Notes under the pieces: model-generated | The model's database searches: none | The model's input: the letters and a program-made list of their open reading frames with translations, nothing else | Told to the model about the DNA's origin: nothing | Position numbers and translations under genes: made by a program | Shown here: in pieces, positions 8,004-15,945 of the stretch | Layout: the number at the start of each line of letters is the position of its first letter | How positions within the stretch are numbered: the first letter of the stretch is position 1 | Source of the DNA: Pseudomonadota bacterium | GTDB lineage: Bacteria > Pseudomonadota > Gammaproteobacteria > DASZBR01 | Direction of reading: 5' to 3' | DNA: 38,477 nt | NCBI GenBank assembly: GCA_021777765.1 | Contig: JAJYDF010000034.1 | Location: 1-38,477 of the forward strand

Positions 8004-8156
8004 TTCACACACGGTAATAATAATTCATGAAAAATCCCGAAAAATACGGCTTGCGCTCCGCCAAATGCAAATTTCCAGTAAAAAAGCATATTTTTCGTCA
8101 GAAACACTTGCAAAAACTGTTTAATTATAGTTCAATCGCGCCTACATAATTATTGG

Positions 8157-8190
8157 TAGCCAATCGTATTTATTTATTGGCTTTTTTTTC
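8157..8190 (+). terminator. Intrinsic terminator-like hairpin in the leader of the HU-like gene
   Basis: AGCCAAT (8158-8164) pairs with ATTGGCT (8176-8182) around an AT-rich loop and is followed by a run of eight T. It ends only about 30 bp before the start codon of the next gene, and about 150 bp after tpx. It could end tpx or a short leader RNA, or act as an attenuator for the HU-like gene. Confidence 0.6.
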
Positions 8191-8218
8191 GTTTTTAATT
8201 TTATGAGGAACTCATATC

Positions 8219-8638
8219 ATGCGTGGCAAAAAATCAGCTAAAGCTGTGAAAAAAGTTAAAGTTGCTAAAAAGGGTAAAACCGTTAAAGCAACAAAATCAT
8301 TGATGGCTACAACCAACAAACCCATCACTGACAAACAAACCAAAAATCAGATAATTTCTTCTATCTCTGAAGAAACAGGCATTACCAAAAAAGAAGTGAA
8401 TGCCATTTTCCAGTCCTTAGCTTCACACATTCATCGTCACATGACGAAAAGAGGTTCAGGCATTATCGTTATTCCTGAAACCAGCATTAAAGTAAAACGT
8501 ATTATGAAACCAGCTACCAAAAAACGTTTAGGCAGAAATCCTGCTACCGGCGAACAAATCATGATCGCTGCAAAACCTGCTCGTACTGTTGTTAAAGTAT
8601 CTGCTTTAAAAGCATTAAAAGAAGCAGTAAATTCATAA
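8219..8638 (+). CDS. HU-family DNA-binding protein with lysine-rich N-terminal tail
   Basis: The 139-aa protein has two parts. Residues 1-30 are a Lys/Ala/Val tail (KKVKVAKKGKTVKATK), like histone-H1-type tails. Residues about 38-139 are an HU/IHF-like domain: 'TKNQIISSISEETGITKKEV' helices, then a beta arm segment and 'RLGRNPATGEQIMIAAKPA', the conserved HU arm ending in a Pro-containing tip. It should bind and compact DNA. It is longer than classical HU (about 90 aa) because of the tail. A GAGGA ribosome-binding site precedes the ATG, and a strong terminator follows at 8656-8696, so it is a single-gene unit. Confidence 0.9.
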   Translation: MRGKKSAKAVKKVKVAKKGKTVKATKSLMATTNKPITDKQTKNQIISSISEETGITKKEVNAIFQSLASHIHRHMTKRGSGIIVIPETSIKVKRIMKPATKKRLGRNPATGEQIMIAAKPARTVVKVSALKALKEAVNS

Positions 8639-8655
8639 TTTAATTTATGTAATCT

Positions 8656-8696
8656 AAGGGCGCATTAAATAATCATTAATGTGCCCTTATTTTTTT
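8656..8696 (+). terminator. Intrinsic terminator after the HU-like gene
   Basis: AAGGGCGCATTAA at 8656-8668 and TTAATGTGCCCTT at 8676-8688 form a stem with a G-T pair, followed directly by a run of T to 8696. This is a standard rho-independent terminator. Confidence 0.9.
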
Positions 8697-8721
8697 AACA
8701 GCTATTGAATATCGTCAATCA

Positions 8722-10368
8722 ATGCACAATCAAACTTTCAAATATTTTACAAATAACACATTAATCGTTCCTTTTTCTATCTTCTTTATTGGCCTTTTCT
8801 TATTCACCACCGCCCAATTCAATCACGAATTTGTACAATTCGAATCACGATTTGGCATGTTCGCCCAAGAAATGTGGCGTAATGGCATCAGTTTTTTTCC
8901 AACGACATATAACCAACTGTATCCAGACTATCCAGCAACACAAACTATTTTGACTTATTTATTATCATTATTAATTGGCAAAATAACGTTAATAACAGCA
9001 ATTTTACCCACAGCAATCACCTCAGCAGCTACATTAGCATTCACTTATGCGACAGGTTCTCTGCGATCACGGTTGTGGGGAATTTATTCAGTATTATTTT
9101 TATTATTTACTTATAATTTTTTTGGCCCAGCGCGATCAATTACGCTTGACCAATTTACCACCACAGCAACAGTGGCTTGCTTTTATATTATTTATTCCGC
9201 ACAAATATTGAACAATAAACAGCGTTTATGGTTATTACCGCTATTTTGGATATTCGGTTTTGTCATGCGCGGTCCTATTGGATTAATTATCCCCGCCAGC
9301 GTAACTGCAGGATTTTATTTATTAAATCGTCAATGGCGTATTTTTTTTATTATTGCCATCAGTTCCTTAACCTTGCTGACGATAGGCATTGCTGGGCTCT
9401 TATTTGCAGCCTGGCATCAAGGTGGAATGAGCTTTGTGCACGATGTGATCAGAATGGAAGCTGTAGGCCGTGTCATTAACACCGAAAAACATTCTCATAT
9501 TTCATATTTATTATTGGGCTTTCAAGATTATTGGATCAGTTTCCCAATAGCATTGCTGGTTTTTTTCGCGACTATTAAAAATATATTTAGCAATGATATC
9601 AGTGAAGATGTGAAATTTTTACGTTATTTGTTTTTTTGGATGTTGATTATATTAATCGGCATGAGTTTAACCAGTACCGCCAAAGATCGCTATATCATGC
9701 CTATGTGTCCTGCAGCAGCATTAGTAGCAAGTTATATTTTCACCAGTAATAATGCTAATCCTTTTTTAAATCGCTTAAGAAAATTATTATTAGTGTTAAG
9801 TGCACTTTTTCCTTTTATTGGTTTAGTGGCAGTAATGGGATGTAAAATATTTAGCACTATAAAACAGTTCGATTTAAATATTCATTATATTTTCTTAAGT
9901 TCTTTATTGCTTTTAACCTGTGTATTAACAATTCTTTTGTTACGAAAAAATATTCAACCATCGACACGTCAATTGGGGCTATGCACGTGCGCTACAGCAA
10001 CTTTTGTCATGTTATATATAGGCGTGATTCAACCGGTTGATATTCAATTTAATAGTGCCAAAATTTTTGTCAATCAATTTGAAGAATACTATCAACCCAA
10101 TGAGGATATTGTTTTTTATCAAATTGGGCCGGATCAGGAAGATATTAAATTTATGGTTGCGATGGATAAACCGATTTTGCCGAAATTTATTAATTCGGGG
10201 CAGGAATTGTTACAGTATCAGAAACCGGCTTTATTTATTGCTAAGGAAAGTGATTTTGATAATTTATCACAGGAAATTAAAAATCGATTAAAAATATTAT
10301 TTATTCAGAAATTGGGGCATCGTAGGTGTGTAGTATTTAAATCGGGTGTCATTCCCGCCGGCACATAA
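8722..10368 (+). CDS. Second ArnT-like family 39 membrane glycosyltransferase
   Basis: This 548-aa protein has about 11-12 membrane helices with the GT39/ArnT layout: FESRFGMFAQEMWRNG near residue 40 (first-loop acidic and Arg residues), YPATQTILTYLL, 'ARSITLDQFTTTATVACF' and 'FVMRGPIGLIIPASV'. It probably transfers a sugar from a polyprenyl phosphate donor to a cell-envelope lipid or protein. It is only distantly similar to the 5685-7379 protein. The last residues (GVIPAGT) are encoded inside the inverted-repeat element 10348-10520, which also supplies the stop codon, so the native C-terminus may have been replaced. Confidence 0.83.
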   Translation: MHNQTFKYFTNNTLIVPFSIFFIGLFLFTTAQFNHEFVQFESRFGMFAQEMWRNGISFFPTTYNQLYPDYPATQTILTYLLSLLIGKITLITAILPTAITSAATLAFTYATGSLRSRLWGIYSVLFLLFTYNFFGPARSITLDQFTTTATVACFYIIYSAQILNNKQRLWLLPLFWIFGFVMRGPIGLIIPASVTAGFYLLNRQWRIFFIIAISSLTLLTIGIAGLLFAAWHQGGMSFVHDVIRMEAVGRVINTEKHSHISYLLLGFQDYWISFPIALLVFFATIKNIFSNDISEDVKFLRYLFFWMLIILIGMSLTSTAKDRYIMPMCPAAALVASYIFTSNNANPFLNRLRKLLLVLSALFPFIGLVAVMGCKIFSTIKQFDLNIHYIFLSSLLLLTCVLTILLLRKNIQPSTRQLGLCTCATATFVMLYIGVIQPVDIQFNSAKIFVNQFEEYYQPNEDIVFYQIGPDQEDIKFMVAMDKPILPKFINSGQELLQYQKPALFIAKESDFDNLSQEIKNRLKILFIQKLGHRRCVVFKSGVIPAGT

Positions 10369-10520
10369 ATGAGCGAAGTGTTTGAATTATCAAGCGGGAA
10401 TCCATATCTGAATATCTAACTTGTATTGATTTTTATGTGGTTTACATTAAATTAAATCTGCAATAGATTCCCGCTTGCAAGTTCAATATTCTTTATAAAG
10501 CTTTTCCGGGCGGGAATGAC
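10348..10520. repeat. Nested inverted-repeat element (ATTCCCGC/GCGGGAAT)
   Basis: The outer arms are GTCATTCCCGCCGG at 10348-10361 and CCGGGCGGGAATGAC at 10506-10520. Inner arms are CAAGCGGGAATC at 10391-10402 and GATTCCCGCTTG at 10466-10477. The roughly 173-bp unit looks like a small non-coding dispersed element or MITE. It covers the 3' end of the upstream glycosyltransferase gene and nearly reaches the end of the convergent prfC gene. No second copy is seen in this window. Confidence 0.7.
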
Positions 10521-10526
10521 AATTCA

Positions 10527-12107
10527 TTACATCTCCCTAGTTTCCCTAAACTCAACCTGCGGCCATCTTTCCATCGTCAAATTTAAATTCACTCTGGTTG
10601 GCGCTAAATACGTTAAATTATCACCATTATCCAACGCTAAATTCGCTGACGCTTTATTTTTAAATTCTTCTAAAATTTTTTTATCAGCGCAATGAATCCA
10701 TCGTGCGGTATACACCCCGACTTCTTCATAAGCACATTCAACGTTATATTCATTTTTTAAGCGATAAGCGACAACATCAAATTGCAAAATACCCACAGCA
10801 CCTAATATTAATTCATTACTATATAATGGACGAAAAACTTGTGTCGCGCCTTCTTCCGATAATTGTATTAATCCTTTTAACAGTGCTTTCATTTTTAATG
10901 GATCTTTAAGACGCACACGTCTAAATAATTCAGGAGCAAAATAAGGAATACCGGTGAATTTTAATTTTTCACCTAAAGTAAATGTGTCACCAATTTGAAT
11001 GGTGCCATGATTATGCAAACCAATAATATCACCAGGCCAAGCTTGTTGTACTTGTTCACGTTCACCGGCCATAAATGTCAATGCATTATTAATTAAAATA
11101 TCTCGTTCAATTCGCACATGACGCATTTTCATGCCTTTTTCATAATGGCCAGAACAAATACGTAAAAAAGCAATACGATCACGGTGTGCAGGATCCATAT
11201 TGGCTTGAATTTTGAATACAAAACCACTGAAATTTTCTTCAGCTGCATTCACTTCACGCGTTTCTGTTGTGCGAGATAAGGGGGCTGGTGCATATTCAAC
11301 AAATGCATCTAATAATTCACGGACACCGAAATTATTCATTGCTGATCCAAAAAATACCGGTGTTAATTTCCCTGCTAAATATTCATCTAGATTAAAGGTG
11401 TGACTGGCGCCCGACACTAATTCCATTTCATCACGAAACTCTTGTGCTAATGGCCCTAATATTTCATCACATTTTGGATTATTTAATCCTTCAATTTTTT
11501 CAGCGTCTTGCACACGCGCATTTTTTCCTGGTTGATATAAATAAATACAATCCTGCGCAATATGATAAATACCTTTAAATTGTTTACCCATACCAATAGG
11601 CCAAGTAACTGGTGCACATTTAATTTGTAATATTTTTTCTATTTCATCTAATAACTCAATAGGGGGGCGACTTTCGCGATCCAATTTATTAATAAAAGTT
11701 AATATCGGTGTTTGTCTTAACCGACAAATTTCTAATAATTTAATAGTACGTGCTTCAACGCCCTTTACTGCATCAATAACCATTAATGCAGAATCAACTG
11801 CTGTTAAAGTTCGATAAGTATCTTCAGAGAAATCTTCGTGACCTGGTGTATCCAATAAATTCACAATGCGATCACGATATAAAAATTGCATGACCGACGT
11901 GGTAACAGAAATACCTCGTTGTTTTTCTAATTCCATCCAATCCGATGTCGCATGACGATCGGCTTTACGTCCTTTTACAGTACCTGCTAATTGAATCGCG
12001 CCGCCGAATAATAATAATTTTTCGGTTAATGTTGTTTTACCAGCATCTGGGTGAGAAATTATTGCGAACGTGCGACGGCGAGCTGTTTCGAGATTATGTG
12101 TAGTCAT
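10527..12107 (-). CDS. prfC: Peptide chain release factor 3
   Basis: This 526-aa translational GTPase matches E. coli RF3 in length. The G domain has [16 protein letters not shown] (P-loop, residues 17-32), the switch I region with [26 protein letters not shown] (G3) and FINKLDRES (G4). RF3-type domains II and III follow, with [20 protein letters not shown] near residue 440. RF3 releases RF1/RF2 from the ribosome after peptide release. It lies just downstream of rimI in the same direction (9 bp apart), so the two are probably cotranscribed. Confidence 0.97.
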   Translation of the reverse strand: MTTHNLETARRRTFAIISHPDAGKTTLTEKLLLFGGAIQLAGTVKGRKADRHATSDWMELEKQRGISVTTSVMQFLYRDRIVNLLDTPGHEDFSEDTYRTLTAVDSALMVIDAVKGVEARTIKLLEICRLRQTPILTFINKLDRESRPPIELLDEIEKILQIKCAPVTWPIGMGKQFKGIYHIAQDCIYLYQPGKNARVQDAEKIEGLNNPKCDEILGPLAQEFRDEMELVSGASHTFNLDEYLAGKLTPVFFGSAMNNFGVRELLDAFVEYAPAPLSRTTETREVNAAEENFSGFVFKIQANMDPAHRDRIAFLRICSGHYEKGMKMRHVRIERDILINNALTFMAGEREQVQQAWPGDIIGLHNHGTIQIGDTFTLGEKLKFTGIPYFAPELFRRVRLKDPLKMKALLKGLIQLSEEGATQVFRPLYSNELILGAVGILQFDVVAYRLKNEYNVECAYEEVGVYTARWIHCADKKILEEFKNKASANLALDNGDNLTYLAPTRVNLNLTMERWPQVEFRETREM

Positions 12108-12116
12108 AAGAGATTT

Positions 12117-12593
12117 CTATTTATTTAATTCCAATGCCAAAACGATGGCATCTTCACGCGTATCATTGGGAGCAGGATAATATCCTTCGCGCATGTGGAT
12201 TTGATTAAATCCTAATTGTTGATAAAGCGTTATTGCTGGCGTATTTGATGCACGCACTTCTAAAAATGCACTTTTTGCGCCGTTTTCTTTACCCACTTTG
12301 ATTAAATGCTGCATTATTGCACGCCCAAATCCTTTGCGTTGTTCCGAAGGTTTGATACAAATATTTAATATATGGCATTCATCACCTGACAGAGACATTA
12401 TGCCATGACCTTGTATCCCTTGATCCGTTTCAATAACCCAACAAGAATAACCTACCAAAATACAGTCATGGATAATTGATTCAGTCCATGGAAATTCATG
12501 CCCAGTTGTTTCCACTTTCATCACATTGGGCAAATCACTCATTTGCATTGCACGTATTTTTGTTGCTGGTTGAGGTGTTATGTTCATATTCAT
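12117..12593 (-). CDS. rimI: Ribosomal protein bS18 N-alanine acetyltransferase (GNAT)
   Basis: This 158-aa GNAT protein has the RimI pattern: HILNICIKPSEQRKGFGRAI (acetyl-CoA-binding motif A, R/Q-x-x-G-x-G), LEVRASNTPAITLYQQLGF (motif B) and REGYYPAPNDTREDAIVLAL at the end. RimI acetylates the N-terminal Ala of S18; related GNATs can act on other N-termini. The frame starts MNMNITPQP; the ATG at 12593 is followed by a second at 12587 that is equally possible. It is upstream of prfC. Confidence 0.92.
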   Translation of the reverse strand: MNMNITPQPATKIRAMQMSDLPNVMKVETTGHEFPWTESIIHDCILVGYSCWVIETDQGIQGHGIMSLSGDECHILNICIKPSEQRKGFGRAIMQHLIKVGKENGAKSAFLEVRASNTPAITLYQQLGFNQIHMREGYYPAPNDTREDAIVLALELNK

Positions 12594-12695
12594 TTGTCTT
12601 AATTAATATTAATTAAAGTGTGAAATTATATCATAACGATATTTGTAGCGTCAGATACTTCTTGCAATATTATAGCACTTCAAGATTTTTTTCAT

Positions 12696-12763
12696 TCTCC
12701 CGTTTGCTGGAGACGGTGCCTAGAATCTCTTTATTTTCCTTCTCCCGCAAGCGGGAGAAGGAA
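12696..12763. repeat. REP element pair (degenerate plus perfect palindrome)
   Basis: A degenerate copy TTCTCCCGTTTGCTGGAGA followed by CGGTGCC lies at 12696-12721. The perfect palindrome CCTTCTCCCGC-AA-GCGGGAGAAGG lies at 12738-12761 or slightly beyond. Both belong to the REP family seen at 15292, 22389, 30639, 37549 and 38322. They sit in the divergent gap between rimI and fadE, which otherwise holds nothing I recognise. Confidence 0.85.
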
Positions 12764-12834
12764 AAAAATATGCTTATTTTCACAAATCAGTTACTATCAC
12801 GCGTTAATTTTGATTCAAGGACGGAGATCGCTTA

Positions 12835-15267
12835 ATGTTTGCCTTTTTACAAATAATATTATTATTAATTGCCCTTTCTAGTTTTGCATTATTCCGATTG
12901 TCATTTTTTATATGGACGCCAATCCTCGCCATTTTACTTGCAGCCCTGACAATGATCGGCGACGTTTCTTATTTTATATTAATTCCATTATGGTCAATTT
13001 TAATCATCAGTGTCATTTTCTTTGGTATAAAACCCGTACGAAAATTCACCCTTTCCAAACCCATGCTCAAATTTGTACGCAAAAGTTTACCCCCCATGAG
13101 CGTCACAGAACGCATTGCAATTGAAGCGGGAGATGTATGGTGGGAAGGTGAATTATTTTGCGGTAAACCCAATTGGAAGAAATTACATGCGTATCAAAAA
13201 CCTGCATTAACTGCTGCAGAACAATCATTTATTGATAATCAAGTTGAAACGCTATGCAGCATGATAAATGATTGGAAAATAGTGCGCGAACAATACGATT
13301 TACCACAAGAACTTTGGAATTATATTAAAAAAGAAAAATTTTGGGGATTAGTCATTGAACCTGAATATGGTGGGCTTGGATTTTCTGCACATGCGCATTC
13401 AACCATTATTACTAAAATTGCATCACGCAGTGCCACTGTCGCAATTACAGTCATGGTACCTAATTCCTTAGGCCCCGGTGAATTAATTTATCGTTATGGC
13501 ACAGATGCGCAAAAAAAACATTTCTTGCCGCGTCTTGCTGATGGTTTAGAAATTCCCTGTTTCGGATTAACGGGTACTGAAATAGGTAGCGATGCCAGTG
13601 GTATGCCAGATAAAGGAATTGTTTGCAAAGCTCAATTTAATGGCGAAGAAATTATTGGTATTAAATTAAATTGGGATAAACGTTATATAACGCTTGCACC
13701 CGTAGCAACCATATTAGGATTAGCTTTTAAATTATACGATCCCGATCAATTATTAGGCGAAACAAAAGATATTGGTATTACGCTCGCATTAATTCCTTCA
13801 TCACATCCTGGTGTCACTGTCGGTGATAGACATATTCCTATGAATATGGCTTTTATGAATGGCCCAACCCAAGGTAAAGATGTTTTTATTCCACTCGATT
13901 GGATAATTGGTGGCAAAGAAATGATTGGCCAAGGTTGGCGTATGTTAATGGAATGTTTATCTATAGGCCGCGGTATTTCATTACCTGCTCTAGCCACTGC
14001 ATCATGCAAATTAAGCTACTGTATGACAGGGGCTTATGCGCATATTCGTAAACAATTTAAAGTACCTATTGGACAATTTGAAGGCGTTGCTGAAGCGATG
14101 GCACGCATTGCAGGATATACGTATATATTAGAAGCAACACGTGTATTTACTACTTCAGCAATTGATCAACATATTAAGCCAGCAATTGCATCAGCTATCG
14201 CAAAATATCACATGACGGAATTGGGCAGAAAAGTGGTTGATTCAGCGATGGATGTCCATGCAGGTCGTGCGGTGCAATTAGGCCCACGTAATTATTTAGG
14301 TAATGTTTTTCAAGCAAACCCATTGAGCATTACGGTGGAAGGCGCCAATATTCTCACACGCTGTTTAATTGTTTTTGGTCAAGGCGCAATCCGTTGTCAT
14401 CCATTTTTATTAGCAGAAATTGCAGCAGCATCGGATGAAGATAATAAAGCAGGACTTAATCAATTTGACAAATTATTAAAATCACATATTGGTTATACGA
14501 TTTCGAATACATTGCGTGTATTTATTTATGGATTAAGTGGCGCACATTTCATAAAAATTCCACTGAAAAAACATCCATTAAAAAGTTATTATCGACAAAT
14601 ATCACGCATGAGTGCCGCACTTGCTGTATTAGCTGATTTTGCGATGTTACGTTTAGGTGGACAATTAAAACGTAAAGAAACAATTTCTGCCCGGTTAGGT
14701 GATATTTTAAGTTATCTTTATTTGTCTTCTGCATTGTTGAAATATTTCGAAGACCAGCAACGTAATAAAAATGATTTACCTTATTTACGTTGGACTTTGC
14801 AATATTGTTTATTTCAAATGCAAAATGCTATTGAAGAATTATTATTAAATTTCCCATTCAGAATAAGCGCATTTTTATTGCGTAAAATGATATTTCCTTT
14901 CGGCCGCGCTTACCATCAACCCAGAGATAAAATCGGTCAACAGATGGTTAAACAAATGATGGAACCCAATGAAATGCGTAGCCGTATTATGCAACATTGT
15001 TACATCGGTAAAAATGAAAGTGACCCCACTGGTCGTATGGAAATGGCTTTGCAAAAATTAATGCAAGTCATTGAATATGACAAACGTGTGCAAGGTGCTA
15101 TTCGTTTGGGTAAATTGGAAATGCTCGATAATTACGATGACCAAATAACCATCGCATTAAAAGCTGGCGTTATTGCTGAACCAGAAGCGCAAATGTTGCG
15201 GGAATATAATCAATTGCGTATTGAAGCGATTAAGGTTGATAGTTTCACAGCTGATTATTTTAAATAA
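12835..15267 (+). CDS. fadE: Acyl-CoA dehydrogenase, FadE type
   Basis: This 810-aa protein is close to E. coli FadE (814 aa). It starts with two hydrophobic segments (residues about 1-65, membrane association), then an acyl-CoA dehydrogenase N-terminal and middle domain with CFGLTGTEIGSDASGMPDKG near 240, the helical C-terminal domain with 'GRAVQLGPRNYLGNVFQANP' and 'SITVEGANILTRCLIVFGQG', and a DUF1974 extension (last 280 residues). It performs the first, FAD-dependent step of fatty-acid beta-oxidation. GGAG precedes the ATG by eight bases. fadI/fadJ lie 4 kb downstream. Confidence 0.97.
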   Translation: MFAFLQIILLLIALSSFALFRLSFFIWTPILAILLAALTMIGDVSYFILIPLWSILIISVIFFGIKPVRKFTLSKPMLKFVRKSLPPMSVTERIAIEAGDVWWEGELFCGKPNWKKLHAYQKPALTAAEQSFIDNQVETLCSMINDWKIVREQYDLPQELWNYIKKEKFWGLVIEPEYGGLGFSAHAHSTIITKIASRSATVAITVMVPNSLGPGELIYRYGTDAQKKHFLPRLADGLEIPCFGLTGTEIGSDASGMPDKGIVCKAQFNGEEIIGIKLNWDKRYITLAPVATILGLAFKLYDPDQLLGETKDIGITLALIPSSHPGVTVGDRHIPMNMAFMNGPTQGKDVFIPLDWIIGGKEMIGQGWRMLMECLSIGRGISLPALATASCKLSYCMTGAYAHIRKQFKVPIGQFEGVAEAMARIAGYTYILEATRVFTTSAIDQHIKPAIASAIAKYHMTELGRKVVDSAMDVHAGRAVQLGPRNYLGNVFQANPLSITVEGANILTRCLIVFGQGAIRCHPFLLAEIAAASDEDNKAGLNQFDKLLKSHIGYTISNTLRVFIYGLSGAHFIKIPLKKHPLKSYYRQISRMSAALAVLADFAMLRLGGQLKRKETISARLGDILSYLYLSSALLKYFEDQQRNKNDLPYLRWTLQYCLFQMQNAIEELLLNFPFRISAFLLRKMIFPFGRAYHQPRDKIGQQMVKQMMEPNEMRSRIMQHCYIGKNESDPTGRMEMALQKLMQVIEYDKRVQGAIRLGKLEMLDNYDDQITIALKAGVIAEPEAQMLREYNQLRIEAIKVDSFTADYFK

Positions 15268-15291
15268 GCATTTTATGCCTTCTATTTTTTT

Positions 15292-15330
15292 CCTTCTCCC
15301 GCTTGCGGGAGAAGGTGCCGAAGGCAGATG
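15292..15330. repeat. REP element
   Basis: CCTTCTCCCGCTTGCGGGAG followed by AAGGTGCCGAAGGCAGATG lies between fadE and the DUF962 gene. It has the long form of the family: palindrome plus the conserved GTGCCGAAGGC tail. Confidence 0.88.
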
Positions 15331-15379
15331 TAACTTATTTTCTGCTATCTTTAAATAAGGAGCTATAGAGAATTTGACT

Positions 15380-15679
15380 ATGCAATACCAAAACTTCAAG
15401 GAATTTTACCCTTTTTATCTTACTCAACACAGCAATCAAACCTGCCGTCGTTTACATGTCATAGGCAGTATACTGGTCATCTTTTTTGCGCTGTGTTTTA
15501 TACATACTTTTAAAATTAAGTTTTTAATTCTCATACCATTATGTGGATATGGGTTTGCCTGGATTGGCCATGCTTTCTTTGAAAAAAACAAACCAGCGAC
15601 ATTTCAATATCCATTATTTAGCTTAATGGGTGATTTTGTGATGTTAAAAGATGTTGTGACAGGAAAAATTAAATTTTAA
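15380..15679 (+). CDS. DUF962/Mpo1-like small membrane protein
   Basis: The protein is 99 aa from ATG 15380; an in-frame TTG at 15374 is a possible alternative. It matches DUF962 (Mpo1/YGL010w-like): FYPFYLTQHSNQTCRRLHVI, two short hydrophobic helices, then PLCGYGFAWIGHAFFEKNKP and FSLMGDFVMLKD. The conserved His residues (QH, LHVIG, GHAFFE) fit the iron-dependent dioxygenase site described for yeast Mpo1, which acts on 2-hydroxy fatty acids; whether bacterial members share this reaction is not settled. It follows fadE, so lipid metabolism is a reasonable context. Confidence 0.88.
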   Translation: MQYQNFKEFYPFYLTQHSNQTCRRLHVIGSILVIFFALCFIHTFKIKFLILIPLCGYGFAWIGHAFFEKNKPATFQYPLFSLMGDFVMLKDVVTGKIKF

Positions 15680-15688
15680 TTACGACTA

Positions 15689-15737
15689 TGTGTTGTTGCG
15701 CCACCAATAGAAATGCTATTGGTGGCGCAACAACACA
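15689..15737. repeat. Perfect 22-bp inverted repeat (long hairpin)
   Basis: The arms at 15689-15710 and 15716-15737 are exact inverse copies around the 5-bp loop AAATG; the arm includes TTGTTGCGCCACCAATAG. It lies between convergent genes (DUF962 and uup) and could stop transcription from either side, though it lacks a T run. Its right end touches the left end of the MITE-like element that follows. Confidence 0.85.
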
Positions 15738-15940
15738 TGTAGCCTGGGTGCAGCCATATGAAGATCATATTCATATTATACAAATTCATTTCTCAATAAA
15801 TATTCATTAATTTTGCTGGCGAAACCCGGGAATTGAGATTTATAATCCCGGGTTCCGTCAGCATTCTTAATTTGATCTCTCTTAATTTATTATTTTTTCA
15901 CATTTTAAAATTACATCATTTGACTTCACCCAGGCTACAT
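15737..15940. repeat. MITE-like element, TGTAGCCTGGGTG ends (copy 1)
   Basis: Terminal inverted repeats are ATGTAGCCTGGGTG at 15737-15750 and CACCCAGGCTACAT at 15927-15940. A central stem has AACCCGGGA (15823-15831) and TCCCGGGTT (15846-15854). It contains no open frame. It is 204 bp and shares the same plan as the copy at 22464-22660. It fills the gap before the end of uup. Confidence 0.85.
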
Positions 15941-15945
15941 TATAT

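Noticed and set aside
12620..12835. A 71-codon frame ending at the fadE start
   Set aside because: Most of it is translated REP sequence (FSFSRKREKEKN), and it has no family features.
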